NCBI GenBank assembly: GCA_013203465.1
Contig: JABMNR010000208.1
Span: 1 to 55,800, forward strand
From: Alphaproteobacteria bacterium
GTDB lineage: Bacteria; Pseudomonadota; Alphaproteobacteria; Thalassobaculales; Thalassobaculaceae
DNA length: 55,800 bases
Direction of reading: 5' to 3'
Made by a program: the position numbers and the translations under genes. Every line of letters starts with the position of its first letter. Within the stretch, counting starts at the first letter, position 1. This document shows, one piece after another, positions 24,425 to 33,258 of this stretch. The notes under the pieces were generated by a model that had not been told where the DNA came from, searched no databases, and saw nothing but the letters and a program-made list of their open reading frames with translations.

Positions 24425-26730
24425 CCGTGGCGGACGATATGGCGGCGCGGACGCTGGATGATGCCGTCGCCGCCGGATGCTGTCCGGTCGGGCCGCTGGC
24501 GGGTGTGGCGGCGGGTGTGGCGGCGCGCGTCACGTCGGGCGCCGATCCGGCGGCCTATGTGCGGAACCTCGACGACGGCCACCAGGCCTTGGACGCGGTG
24601 ATGGAGACCCTCGATTGTCCGTCCTGCGTGCCGACGATCGAGACGGCACTCGGGCGGCTCGACGGCGTGCGGACAGCCCGGGTCAACGCCACCCAGCGCC
24701 GGTTGCGGTTGGAGTGGGACCCGGCGCGGGTCACGCTCGATGGACTTCTCGCGACGCTGGAACGGTTGGGGCATCGCGTCGCCCCGTTCGACGCCACCCG
24801 ATTGGGTGGTCGCACGGCGGATGCCGAGGGGCGGGCGTTGCTGCGGGCGCTGGCGGTGGCCGGCTTCGCCTTCGCCAATGTGATGCTGCTCTCGGTCGCG
24901 GTGTGGGCCGGGCTTGCCCAGGACATGGGGCCCGGAACACGGGCGTTTTTGCATTGGATCTCGGCGTTGATCGCGCTGCCGGCGATCGCCTACGCCGGCC
25001 GGCCGTTCTTCCGCTCGGCCATCGGCGCGTTGCGGACCGGGGCGATGAGCATGGATGTGCCGATCGCGCTGGCGGTAACCCTGGCGGCCGGGATGAGCTT
25101 GTTCGAGACCACCCGAAACGGCCCGCACGTCTATTACGACGCGGCGCTTGGCTTGCTGTTCTTCCTGCTGATCGGCCGCTATCTGGACCGCAGCTTGCGG
25201 GCGCGGGCCTTCGCCGCCGCCCAGAACCTGCTGGCGCTCCGCGCGGTGACGGCGCTGGTCGTCGGACCGGACGGCCAGGCGGAGGTTCGGTCGGTTGACC
25301 GGGTGCGCCCGGGCGACCGGGTGGCGGTGGCGGTTGGTGAGACCGTACCGGTGGACGGCGTGGTGGTGGCGGGCCGCTCCGAGGTCGATGCCGCCCTGGT
25401 GACCGGAGAATCGATGCCGGTGGCGGTGACGGTGGGGGCGTCGGTGAACGCCGGCACCATCAACCTGTCACGCCCGATCGAGGTGGAAACCCACGCGGCC
25501 GGCGAGGATACGCTGCTCGCCGAGATCGCCCGCATGATGGACCGCGCCGGGCAAGCCAAGGCGCGCTATGTCCGGTTGGCCGATCGGGTGGCGCGGCTCT
25601 ACGCTCCGGCCGTGCATGTCCTGGCGCTGCTGGCGTTCGTCGGTTGGATGACGGTGGGCGCGCTCGATTGGCGGGACGCCTTGCTGGTGGCCGTCGCGGT
25701 GCTGATCGTGACCTGCCCCTGCGCGCTTGGGCTCGCGGTGCCGGCGGTTCAGGTTGGTGCCGTCGGCCGGCTGCTTAAACACGGCGTCTACGTAAAATCG
25801 GGCGACGCGTTGGAGCGTCTGGCGCGGATCGACACGGTGGTGTTCGACAAGACCGGCACCCTGACCTTGGGGCGACCACGGTTGGCCGGCATGGATGGTG
25901 GCTCCGATGACGATTTGGTTGTGGCCGCCGGTATGGCCCGACGCAGCACCCATCCGCTTGCCCGGGCGTTGACCGACGCCGTGCCGGGCGCGCCTGCCGT
26001 CGATGGCGTGGTCGAGTTTCCCGGCGATGGCTTGGAGGCCGATGTCGGTGGTGAGACCGTTCGGCTTGGCCGGCTGAACTGGGTTGGCGGGAGGGACGGC
26101 GGCGAACCGCCAACGCATGCGGGCCCGGAGATGTGGTTGCGGCGGGCAGCGCGACCGGCGGTGCGGCTGCGCTTCGCCGACACCACGCGGCCGGACGCCG
26201 CCGCGACCGTGGCGGCACTTCAGGCGCGGGGGCTCGATGTGCGGTTGCTGTCGGGCGACCGGCCGCCGGTCGTGGCGGCTCTGGCGGCCGCGCTGGGGAT
26301 CGAGATCTGGCGTGGCGGCTGCCGGCCGGACGATAAGATTCACGTGTTGCAGGACCTGGCCGCCGTGGGCCGACGGGTGGCGATGGTTGGCGACGGCTTG
26401 AACGACGCGCCAGCGTTGGCCACCGCCTTCGTCTCGATCTCGCCGGCGTCCGGCGCCGACATCAGCCAGACCGCCGCCGATCTGGTGTTTCGTGGCGATG
26501 GTTTAGCGCTGGTCGCCGAGGCGCACCGCATCGCGCGGCGCGGCGACCGGCTGGTCAAGCAGAACATCGGCCTCGCGCTGGCCTATAATTTGATCGCGGT
26601 ACCGCTCGCCATGGCCGGGTTGGTCACGCCGCTGATCGCCGCGATCGCGATGTCGGCGTCCTCCCTGGTGGTGACCGCCAACGCGCTTCGGGTACAGGCA
26701 GGCGCGCACGGCTCCAAGGTGGTGCGATGA
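24421..26730 (+). CDS. ccoI: Copper-transporting P1B-type ATPase for cbb3 assembly
   Basis: A 769-residue CcoI/FixI-type ATPase. A Cys-rich start (AAGCCPVGP) precedes a heavy-metal-associated domain with CPSC. The helices include TCPCALGLAVP (metal-site CPC), and the cytoplasmic domains show LVTGESMPV (actuator), FDKTGTLTLG (phosphorylated Asp), STHPLARAL (the HP motif) and VGDGLNDAPALATA (hinge). It exports copper across the inner membrane for insertion into CcoN. ATG 24421 overlaps the ccoH stop; longer frames upstream are spurious. Confidence 0.95.
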   Translation: MTVADDMAARTLDDAVAAGCCPVGPLAGVAAGVAARVTSGADPAAYVRNLDDGHQALDAVMETLDCPSCVPTIETALGRLDGVRTARVNATQRRLRLEWDPARVTLDGLLATLERLGHRVAPFDATRLGGRTADAEGRALLRALAVAGFAFANVMLLSVAVWAGLAQDMGPGTRAFLHWISALIALPAIAYAGRPFFRSAIGALRTGAMSMDVPIALAVTLAAGMSLFETTRNGPHVYYDAALGLLFFLLIGRYLDRSLRARAFAAAQNLLALRAVTALVVGPDGQAEVRSVDRVRPGDRVAVAVGETVPVDGVVVAGRSEVDAALVTGESMPVAVTVGASVNAGTINLSRPIEVETHAAGEDTLLAEIARMMDRAGQAKARYVRLADRVARLYAPAVHVLALLAFVGWMTVGALDWRDALLVAVAVLIVTCPCALGLAVPAVQVGAVGRLLKHGVYVKSGDALERLARIDTVVFDKTGTLTLGRPRLAGMDGGSDDDLVVAAGMARRSTHPLARALTDAVPGAPAVDGVVEFPGDGLEADVGGETVRLGRLNWVGGRDGGEPPTHAGPEMWLRRAARPAVRLRFADTTRPDAAATVAALQARGLDVRLLSGDRPPVVAALAAALGIEIWRGGCRPDDKIHVLQDLAAVGRRVAMVGDGLNDAPALATAFVSISPASGADISQTAADLVFRGDGLALVAEAHRIARRGDRLVKQNIGLALAYNLIAVPLAMAGLVTPLIAAIAMSASSLVVTANALRVQAGAHGSKVVR

Positions 26731-26933
26731 TCGCGCTGACCTACCTGCTGCCGGCGGCGTTGTTTCTCGGGCTGTTCGGGCTGGTGTGCTTTCTCTGGGC
26801 GTTGCGGTCTGGGCAGTTCGAGGATTTGGACGGGGCGGCCCACCGCGTGCTGCACGACGCGCATGACGACCGCCTTGGCCGTCCTCCGGACGACGGCGTG
26901 CCTCCGCGACCGGATCAGCTGCCCGGTTCGTGA
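26727..26933 (+). CDS. ccoS: cbb3 oxidase assembly protein CcoS
   Basis: A 68-residue single-helix protein. LFLGLFGLVCFLWALRSGQF and EDLDGAAHRVL match the CcoS/FixS family (helix, SGQF/YDDL turn). CcoS is required for cofactor insertion into cbb3 oxidase. It overlaps the ccoI stop by four bases and closes the cluster. Its last 19 bases overlap the convergent DUF2189 gene. The C-terminal extension after the family core is Pro/Asp-rich. Confidence 0.92.
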   Translation: MIALTYLLPAALFLGLFGLVCFLWALRSGQFEDLDGAAHRVLHDAHDDRLGRPPDDGVPPRPDQLPGS

Positions 26934-27724
26934 CCCGGTTGCGGCGCCACGCCGTCGATGACATGGCGGTAGGCGTGCCACGTCGCGTGCCCGACCAAGG
27001 GAAAGGTGACGATCAGCCCGATGTAGAGCGTGGCGATCCCGACGGCGATCAACACGACGACAAGCCATCCCCACACCAACAGCGGCCACGGATTGCGGCG
27101 CACGGCGGCGATGCTTTCGAGCATCGCGCTGATGGCGTCCTTGTCGCGGACCAGCAGCATCGGCACCGCGAAGACGGCGGCGGCGAAGACGGCGGTGGCG
27201 ATAGCCCCGCCCACCGCCGTGCCGATCGCCAACATACCGAGCCCCTCGGCCGTGAAGAACACCTGCGTGATCGACTCCTCGAAGCCGGGAAAGGCGGTCA
27301 AGCCGAAGAACAGCGCGTAGATCAGCTGCGCCACGCGGACCCACGCCAGCAGCATCAACATCAACAGCGCGCCAAGAAATGCCAGCTGCGTCGGAGACCG
27401 GGCGGCGACGAACAACGCCGTGCGCAACGTGACGGGCTCTCCGGTCTCGATGCGGCGGCTGATCTCATACAGGCCCACCGCGAGCATCGGGCCGACGAGC
27501 ATGAACCCGGCCGCCATCGGCAGCAGCATGTACTGCAGATCCAGACGGAACAGGCTCCAGGTCAGCAGCCCGCTGACAGCGGCGAAAATCAGACCGTAAG
27601 CCAAGCTAACCTCGGGAGCCCGCCACAGGTCGCGCCACCCAGCGCCCAACCATAACCAAGGGGCGTCGGGCTCAATCTTGTTGCTCTCCTCGGTCCGAGA
27701 GCCGATGCTGTCGATGCCGGTCAT
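26915..27724 (-). CDS. DUF2189 multi-pass membrane protein
   Basis: A 269-residue inner-membrane protein with about six helices; WLGAGWRDLWRAPEVSLAYG, then ALFFGLTAFPGFEES and FPLVGHATWHAYRHVI, are typical of the DUF2189 family, whose members sit near respiratory oxidase genes. Function is unknown. GGAGG lies five bases before ATG 27724; a GTG four codons upstream is less likely. Its 3' end overlaps ccoS. Confidence 0.85.
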   Translation of the reverse strand: MTGIDSIGSRTEESNKIEPDAPWLWLGAGWRDLWRAPEVSLAYGLIFAAVSGLLTWSLFRLDLQYMLLPMAAGFMLVGPMLAVGLYEISRRIETGEPVTLRTALFVAARSPTQLAFLGALLMLMLLAWVRVAQLIYALFFGLTAFPGFEESITQVFFTAEGLGMLAIGTAVGGAIATAVFAAAVFAVPMLLVRDKDAISAMLESIAAVRRNPWPLLVWGWLVVVLIAVGIATLYIGLIVTFPLVGHATWHAYRHVIDGVAPQPGHEPGS

Positions 27725-28006
27725 GCTATCCTCCACCCAAGATCGGCAGGAATTCGAATCCTAAGGTTGTTTCAATGCAGATGATCTGCGTTGGATCAAT
27801 TTATATGGCGTATCGGGGTGTCAGCCGATTAAATTGTGAGTCAGGAGTCGAAAACCGCGAAAAAATCGATAGAATGCTATTGAGTTCCGGCGGAGAGAGT
27901 GCTTGGGGTCGGCGGCTCAACAGTGGGAGATCGGGTTTTCGGTCATCCATTCGGAGCCTCGCTGCCTCAAAACGAGGCGCGAAAAAAAGATAAGAAGGAG
28001 ACACGC
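27725..28006 (+). promoter_or_regulatory. Divergent 5' region before the OmpA-like gene
   Basis: A 282-base gap, visibly more AT-rich than its surroundings, separating the divergent DUF2189 and OmpA-like genes. It contains a 13-bp perfect palindrome GCAGATGATCTGC (27777-27789), a possible operator. No convincing small gene was found: the frame through 27775-27993 lacks a start signal and coding character. AAGGAG precedes the lipoprotein start. The likely role is promoter and leader; no -35/-10 pair can be chosen with confidence. Confidence 0.3.
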
Positions 28007-28882
28007 ATGTTTACGAAGATTATGGGGGGAGCCAAACCGATCCTCGCTACGATCGCGATGCTTGGGCTGGCCGCTTGTGGCGGTATGCAGCTTGATGCGG
28101 CACGGGGGTTGAGCGCTGACGGTGCGTATAACAAGGGTCTGTACAGCGGATACCTGACGCTCTCGGAGATGGAATTCCACGAGGGGGATTACCACGACTC
28201 CGATGTGTTCGCCGGCCGCGCCATGGCGGTCGCCGGCGGGAAGTCTGGTGGCCCGGAGGCGCTTGACGCCCGTCCGATCCCCGCGGTGCACAAGGGTGCC
28301 TTAGCGGAGGCGCGCCGTCGTCTGGTCGCGGCCATCGATGCCGGCGCCATCGACAAGGTTCCGGAGTCGTCGGCCTGGGGTGTCACCATGTTCGACTGCT
28401 GGATGCAGGAAGCCGAGGAAAATTTCCAGCCGGCGGATATCGCTTGGTGCCGTGAGCGGTTCCAGTTGGCGCTCGCGGAGATGGAAAAGGCCGTTGCTGA
28501 GGCACCGAAGCCGAAAGCAGCCGCGCCGGCTCCCGCCGCGCCGGCCGTGACGTTCGTCAACTTCACCGTCTATTTCGATTTCGATAGCGCGGCCATCTCG
28601 CCGGCGACGTTGTCGACCCTGATCGATGCGGCCAACGCGGCCGATGATATGGGCGCGCGTACGGTGGACGTGTCCGGCTATGCCGACCGAGCCGGTTCGG
28701 CCGCATACAACAAGGCGCTCTCGCAGCGCCGGGCCGACGCGGTCGCCGCTGAACTGAAATCACTCAGCACGCTTGGGAAAATGACGTTGCAGGCGTTCGG
28801 TGAGAGCAACAACAAGGTCGTCACGCCCGATGGTGTGAAGGAAGCCAAGAACCGCCGGGTGAAGATCGAGATCCGTAAGTGA
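28007..28882 (+). CDS. OmpA-family outer-membrane lipoprotein
   Basis: A 291-residue lipoprotein. The signal peptide ends at the lipobox LAAC, so the mature Cys is lipidated. A helical middle domain with repeated amphipathic stretches is followed by an Ala/Pro-rich linker (APKPKAAAPAPAAPA). The C-terminal OmpA domain has VYFDFDSAAISPATLSTL, VSGYADRAGSAAYNKALSQR and the closing NRRVKIEI, the peptidoglycan-binding fold (Asp and Arg of the DxxG-type pocket present). It should tether the outer membrane to peptidoglycan. ATG 28007 has AAGGAG upstream, and a rho-independent terminator follows the stop. Confidence 0.9.
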   Translation: MFTKIMGGAKPILATIAMLGLAACGGMQLDAARGLSADGAYNKGLYSGYLTLSEMEFHEGDYHDSDVFAGRAMAVAGGKSGGPEALDARPIPAVHKGALAEARRRLVAAIDAGAIDKVPESSAWGVTMFDCWMQEAEENFQPADIAWCRERFQLALAEMEKAVAEAPKPKAAAPAPAAPAVTFVNFTVYFDFDSAAISPATLSTLIDAANAADDMGARTVDVSGYADRAGSAAYNKALSQRRADAVAAELKSLSTLGKMTLQAFGESNNKVVTPDGVKEAKNRRVKIEIRK

Positions 28883-28910
28883 TCGTGATCTGAACTCCGG
28901 TTCCGATCGG

Positions 28911-28942
28911 CGGGGTGGATGGGCAACTGTCCACCCCGTTTT
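28911..28942 (+). terminator. Rho-independent terminator after the OmpA-like gene
   Basis: A 9-bp GC-rich stem (cggggtgga and tccaccccg) around a 10-base loop, followed directly by TTTT, 29 bases after the lipoprotein stop. Confidence 0.85.
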
Positions 28943-28972
28943 CGTTCCCAGGGTTGTTCGAGCGTATGAGCG

Positions 28973-29380
28973 CTACTGCAACCGAGGGGCACGCGGCTCG
29001 GGAGTCTCGAAAATCGGCTTCTCCGCCACCGGTGAGGCGTGGTGGTGGATCATCTTCCAAGAATCGGCCTCGTGGCGGAACAGGTTGGTCGCGGCCAGCA
29101 CGCCCTCGTCCAAAACCTCGTAGCAAGTAACCACCGCCACATCGCCGTGGAACACCACGTGGGGTTCGCGCAACTCGACCCGTGGAGCCCCCGGATTGCC
29201 GAAGATGCCGACCCAGCTCTCCATTACCGTCTCCCGATCGGTCAGCGGTTGCCAACCCGGGTGCACGCAACTCACATACTTGTGGGTCGACCAGAGCTCG
29301 TCCATGGTTTTGATGTCGCGCATCGAGAAGGCGAGATAGAAGGCCTCGTTCGCGAACAGGACGGCGGCTTCCTGGCTCAT
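28973..29380 (-). CDS. NTF2/SnoaL-like domain protein
   Basis: A 135-residue single-domain protein of the SnoaL-like_3/NTF2 type: ANEAFYLAFSMRDIKTMDEL, then WSTHKYVSCVHPGWQPLTDR, TVMESWVGIF and late strands with a HHHASPV turn. These proteins are often stand-alone ligand-binding or stress-related proteins; no catalytic role can be assigned. ATG 29380 has AGGAG nine bases upstream and gives the usual family length; an in-frame GTG or ATG further out is less likely. It is convergent with the OmpA-like gene and divergent from the cNMP/PilZ gene. Confidence 0.78.
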   Translation of the reverse strand: MSQEAAVLFANEAFYLAFSMRDIKTMDELWSTHKYVSCVHPGWQPLTDRETVMESWVGIFGNPGAPRVELREPHVVFHGDVAVVTCYEVLDEGVLAATNLFRHEADSWKMIHHHASPVAEKPIFETPEPRAPRLQ

Positions 29381-29618
29381 TGCGGCGATACTCCTATCCC
29401 TGGCATCCCGCGGTGGCATTATGATCGATGCAGGCTATCACGCGGTGTTGGTATCGTCATGACGACCTGGTTGCCGGCTGCGGCATCTTGGATCGGTGAG
29501 TTCGCCGTAGGCACCGGTCCCGGCTTAAAATTCAACCGTGTGGGTTGACGGTGGCTGAATTTAGCTAATATTTACCTTTGCTCATATACAGCCCCTCAAA
29601 CTCAAGAGTCTTAATTAC

Positions 29619-30293
29619 ATGCGGTTAGAGACTAAACGACGCCAATTCCCATCGGGTCATGTCTTGTTTCACGAGGGGTCGTACGGTTTCGAGGCCTATA
29701 TTATCGAATCCGGCCTGGTCGAGGTCACTCGGATGTCGGAGGGCCAAAGCCGAGTCATCGGCACCTACGAAGACAATTCCCTTATCGGGCTTCTGTCGAT
29801 CATCGACGGCCAGCCAAGACAAAACACGGCGAGGACACTGACCCGGACCTCGTGCATCGTTCTGCCCGATCTCTACATCAAGGAGAAAATCGACGGCGCC
29901 GGCGACTTCATATCTACCATCATTTCACTGCTCGTTGGTCGCGCGCGGGCCGGAGAGCGTCGTCATTTCCGTCGTCATTCCATCGAGAAGGCCGTCGCGG
30001 TCAGCCTGCCCGACGGGTCGCTGGCGCAGCACCGCACGGTCGATATCTCTATGGGCGGTATTAAGATCACACCGCCGCTTCCCCCCATGTCGGACGCGAT
30101 GGTTCAGGTGAAAATAGCCGACTTGCCGTTTTTCCCGGCGAGGATCCTCGGCTCGAACGCGTCCGGCAGCCGGTTGCAGTTCGATATGAGCGGTGATGAA
30201 CGAATGATGTTGGCCAACCTGATCTTCAAACATTCAGGCCGGGCTGACGAGGCCGAGGCCGGTATCGTCCACTTTGTGGATATGGAGTTGTAG
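29619..30293 (+). CDS. Cyclic-nucleotide-binding domain fused to a PilZ domain
   Basis: A 224-residue cytoplasmic signalling protein. Residues 1-110 form a Crp-type cNMP-binding barrel (FPSGHVLFHEGSYGFEAYII, then IGLLSIIDGQPRQNTART). Residues 112-215 form a PilZ domain with the c-di-GMP motifs RRHFRRH (114-120, RxxxR) and DISMGG (142-147, DxSxxG). There is no helix-turn-helix, so it is not a transcription factor. The canonical Gly-Glu of the cAMP phosphate cassette reads Gly-Leu here, but the Arg two residues after the DGQP turn is kept. cAMP binding is thus uncertain, while c-di-GMP binding looks intact. It stands alone, without a clear ribosome binding site. Confidence 0.85.
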   Translation: MRLETKRRQFPSGHVLFHEGSYGFEAYIIESGLVEVTRMSEGQSRVIGTYEDNSLIGLLSIIDGQPRQNTARTLTRTSCIVLPDLYIKEKIDGAGDFISTIISLLVGRARAGERRHFRRHSIEKAVAVSLPDGSLAQHRTVDISMGGIKITPPLPPMSDAMVQVKIADLPFFPARILGSNASGSRLQFDMSGDERMMLANLIFKHSGRADEAEAGIVHFVDMEL

Positions 30294-30320
30294 ATCGCGG
30301 CACGCCGACGGCGCTTGGCG

Positions 30321-31070
30321 TCAGTAGGTGGCGCGTCCGCCCGAGCAATCGAACACCGCACCGGTCGAGAACGAACAGTCTTCCGAGGCGAGCCAGGTGA
30401 CGAGCGCCGCGATCTCCTCGACCAACCCGAACCGGCCCATGGGAATCTTCGACAGCATGAAGTCGATATGCTCTTGGCTCATCTGATCGAAAATGTCGGT
30501 CTTGACCGCCGCCGGGGTCACGCAGTTCACCGTGATCGGCGTGTCCGCCAGCTCCTTGCCCAGCGACTTGGTCAAGCCGATCACCCCGGCCTTGGCGGCC
30601 GAGTAGGCCGGGGCGTTGGCGTTACCCTCCTTGCCGGCGATCGAGGCGATGTTGACGATCCGGCCATAGTTCCGCGTCCGCATGTAGGGCACCACGGCGC
30701 GGCAGCAGAGAAACACACCGGTCAGATCGATATCGATCACCCGGCGCCAATCCTCGGGGCTGTACTCCCAGGTTTTGACGGTGGGGCCGGTGATGCCGGC
30801 CGAGGTGACCAACACGTCGATCTTGCCGAACTCCCGTTCGACCTCGGCGGCGGCGCGGTCGACCGCGCCGGCGTTGGTCACGTCGACCATCGCGGTATGC
30901 ACCCGGCCCTCGGGAAATTGCGTGGCCGACTCGGACAGTTTGTCGGCGTCCATGTCCCACAGGCTGACTGATGCGCCTGAGCCAGCCAGCCGACGGGCGA
31001 TCGCCAAGCCGATCCCGCGCACCCCCCCGGTGATGATCGCACCGCGGCCGGAAAAATCATACGTCACCAT
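30321..31070 (-). CDS. SDR dehydrogenase, likely 2-keto-3-deoxy-sugar-acid 4-dehydrogenase
   Basis: A 249-residue classical SDR. IITGGVRGIGLAIARRLAG is the cofactor loop and LWDMDADK suggests NAD. The catalytic set is Ser143 in NIASIAG, Tyr156 and Lys160 in PAYSAAKAG. LVTSAGITGP replaces the NNAG motif of many SDRs. Together with the two FAH-family genes upstream in the same operon, the pattern fits L-rhamnose or L-fucose style non-phosphorylative pathways, where an SDR oxidises 2-keto-3-deoxy-sugar acids at C4 before a FAH-type hydrolase splits the diketo acid. The exact sugar is inference. Confidence 0.8.
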   Translation of the reverse strand: MVTYDFSGRGAIITGGVRGIGLAIARRLAGSGASVSLWDMDADKLSESATQFPEGRVHTAMVDVTNAGAVDRAAAEVEREFGKIDVLVTSAGITGPTVKTWEYSPEDWRRVIDIDLTGVFLCCRAVVPYMRTRNYGRIVNIASIAGKEGNANAPAYSAAKAGVIGLTKSLGKELADTPITVNCVTPAAVKTDIFDQMSQEHIDFMLSKIPMGRFGLVEEIAALVTWLASEDCSFSTGAVFDCSGGRATY

Positions 31071-31082
31071 CGCGTTCTTCCC

Positions 31083-32258
31083 CTAAAGCAGGCCACGAGC
31101 CGACAGATTACGCATGAGCGCGCCGGCGCCAAATGTCCAGGGCGGTATCTGGTCGGCTCGGCCTACCCGGTTGATCAGCGCCCCCAGCGTCGGCGTGCGG
31201 ATCGTCACCACATCGCCCAGGTGATGGGTGAACCCCTGCCCCGGCGCGCCTCGATCCTTGGTTGGCGCGAACAAGGTCCCGGTCATCAGCACCAGACCGT
31301 CGGGGTATTGATGGTGTGGGCCAATGGTCGCGGCCGCCAGGTCGGCGACATCGCGGCTGATCCGGCTCATGCTGCTGTGACCGGTCAGGTGGAACCCATC
31401 GGCGCCCTCGACCACCAGATCCAGCTCGGCCGCCCGCACGTCGTCCAGCGTGAACCCGTCATCGAACAATCGGATGAAGGGGCCGACCGCGGCCGAGCCG
31501 TTGTTGTCCTTTGCCTTGCCGAGCAGCAGGGCGCTGCGGCCTTCGACGTCACGCAGGTTCACGTCGTTGCCCAACGTGGCGCCGACGATCGTGCCCTCCG
31601 AGTTGATCACCAGGGTGATCTCCGGCTCCGGGTTGTTCCACTGGGATATGGGATGCAGGCCAACTTCGGCGCCGATGCCGACGCCGGCCATGGCCGGGGC
31701 CTTGGTGAAGACCTCGGCGTCGGGGCCGATGCCGACCTCCAGATAGGCCGACCACATGCCGCGCTCGACCAACGCCGCCTTGAGCTGCATGGCCGCCTCG
31801 GACCCGGGGGTGATCTCGGACAGATCGGTGCCGATGGCGGCCACGATCTCATGCCGGATGGCGTCGGCGGCCGAGGCGTCGCCCTTGGCTTTCTCCTCGA
31901 TCACCCGCTCGATCATGCTGTCGGCGAAGGTCACGCCGCAAGCCTTGATCGCCTGCAGGTCGATCGGAGTGAGAAACCAGGGGTGGCGGTCGTCCCGCCC
32001 GTCATGGGCGGAGTTGGCGAGAATGGCGGCCAGATCGCCGATCACCTCCGCGTCGGCCTCACGCGCGACCGCGCGCGCGTCGCTCCGCCCCATCAGCTCC
32101 GCCGAGGTGGGCACGATCGGGGTCAGGTCGACCACCCTGTCGCCCCGGATCGCCACCACCGATGGACCGCCGACATCCGGGCGCCAGACACGCCCGACCA
32201 ACGTCGCCCGCTGCCGATCATCGGGCAGACAGGTAACGAGCGGGAGGTCGAGCGCCAT
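31083..32258 (-). CDS. FAH-family 2-keto-3-deoxy-pentonate dehydratase-like protein
   Basis: A 391-residue fumarylacetoacetate hydrolase superfamily protein of the long type seen in XylX-like 2-keto-3-deoxy-D-xylonate/arabinonate dehydratases: QRATLVGRVWRPDVGGPSVV at the start, TFADSMIERVIEEKAKGD in the middle, metal-site blocks YLEVGIGPDAEVF and NPEPEITLVINSEG, and LGNDVNLRDVEGRSALLLG. It would turn a 2-keto-3-deoxy-pentonate into the 2-oxoglutarate semialdehyde branch. It lies 19 bases after the second FAH gene and 12 before the SDR gene. Xylose- or arabinose-type dehydratase partners are not in the window, so the role is tentative. Confidence 0.75.
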   Translation of the reverse strand: MALDLPLVTCLPDDRQRATLVGRVWRPDVGGPSVVAIRGDRVVDLTPIVPTSAELMGRSDARAVAREADAEVIGDLAAILANSAHDGRDDRHPWFLTPIDLQAIKACGVTFADSMIERVIEEKAKGDASAADAIRHEIVAAIGTDLSEITPGSEAAMQLKAALVERGMWSAYLEVGIGPDAEVFTKAPAMAGVGIGAEVGLHPISQWNNPEPEITLVINSEGTIVGATLGNDVNLRDVEGRSALLLGKAKDNNGSAAVGPFIRLFDDGFTLDDVRAAELDLVVEGADGFHLTGHSSMSRISRDVADLAAATIGPHHQYPDGLVLMTGTLFAPTKDRGAPGQGFTHHLGDVVTIRTPTLGALINRVGRADQIPPWTFGAGALMRNLSARGLL

Positions 32259-32277
32259 GGCCGGATGCGCCCGCGCC

Positions 32278-33126
32278 TCAGGCGTCGGCGACCAGGTTTT
32301 GCAGCTGTTCGCCCAATCCGGCGATGCCCACGCGCATGGTGTCGCCGGGTTTCAGGAAGACCGGCGTCGGCTTCATGCCCAAGCCCACGCCCGGCGGTGT
32401 GCCGGTCATGATCACGTCGCCGGGGTGCAGGGTGAACATCTGTGACAGATAGTGGATGATGTGCTTGACCGAGAAGATCATGGTCGACGTGTTGCCGGTT
32501 TGCATGCGCGCGCCGTTGACGTCGAGGAACATGTCCAGCGCCTGCGGATCGGCCACCTCGTCGGCGGTGACCAGCCAGGGACCGATCGGCCCGAAGGTGT
32601 CGCAGGACTTTCCCTTGGTCCACTGGCCGCCGCGTTCGGCCTGGAATTCGCGCTCGGAGACGTCGTTGGCCACGCAATAGCCGGCGACGTGCGACAGGGC
32701 GTCGGCCTCGCTGACATATTTGGCGGTCTTGCCGATCACCACCCCCAGCTCGACCTCCCAGTCGGTCTTCTTCGAGGCGCGCGGTATACGGACGTCGTCG
32801 TTCGGCCCTTGGACCGCGCTGGTCGCCTTCATGAAGACGATCGGCTCCTTCGGGATGGCTGCCCCGGTCTCGGCCGCGTGGTCGGAGTAGTTGAGGCCGA
32901 TGCAAACCACCTTCCCCATGCCACCGACGCAGGCGCCGATCCGGGGTGATCCTTCGACCTTGGGTAGGCTTGCCGGGTCGATGCCGTTGAGCTTGCCGAG
33001 GCCGCCGACCGCGATCGTGGCGGCATCCAGGTCCGGGATCACGCCCGACAGGTCGCGCAACGCCCCCGAGGCGTCGAGAATGCCGGGCTTTTCCTGGCCG
33101 GGCCGGCCGTAGCGCAGCAGCTTCAT
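32278..33126 (-). CDS. FAH-family hydrolase, probable 2,4-diketo-3-deoxy-sugar-acid hydrolase
   Basis: A 282-residue fumarylacetoacetate hydrolase family protein of the short type. KVVCIGLNYSDHAAETG is the core entry, PIVFMKATSAVQGPND follows, and DWEVELGVVIG carries the Glu metal ligands, with MTGTPPGVGLGM near the end. It resembles 2,4-diketo-3-deoxy-L-fuconate or rhamnonate hydrolases, which yield pyruvate and lactate, and so would act after the SDR dehydrogenase in this operon. ATG 33126 has GGGGGAGA upstream. The open frame continues far upstream across the divergent gene, but that part has no coding sense. It is divergent from the MDR reductase gene. Confidence 0.82.
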   Translation of the reverse strand: MKLLRYGRPGQEKPGILDASGALRDLSGVIPDLDAATIAVGGLGKLNGIDPASLPKVEGSPRIGACVGGMGKVVCIGLNYSDHAAETGAAIPKEPIVFMKATSAVQGPNDDVRIPRASKKTDWEVELGVVIGKTAKYVSEADALSHVAGYCVANDVSEREFQAERGGQWTKGKSCDTFGPIGPWLVTADEVADPQALDMFLDVNGARMQTGNTSTMIFSVKHIIHYLSQMFTLHPGDVIMTGTPPGVGLGMKPTPVFLKPGDTMRVGIAGLGEQLQNLVADA

Positions 33127-33258
33127 GGTCGTCTCCCCCTGATGTACGGTTGTCGGGCCATTGGCGATGAGGCCCGTTAAGTCGAGCGGAGGGTCGCAAC
33201 TGGCCATGCGTACGTCAAGCGGGCGTGCGTCCCATTCTGCACCTGGAAAGGGGGAACC

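Noticed and set aside
27775-27993. A 72-codon frame in the gap before the OmpA-like gene
   Set aside because: No start signal, composition unlike the neighbouring proteins, and it overlaps the probable promoter and leader.
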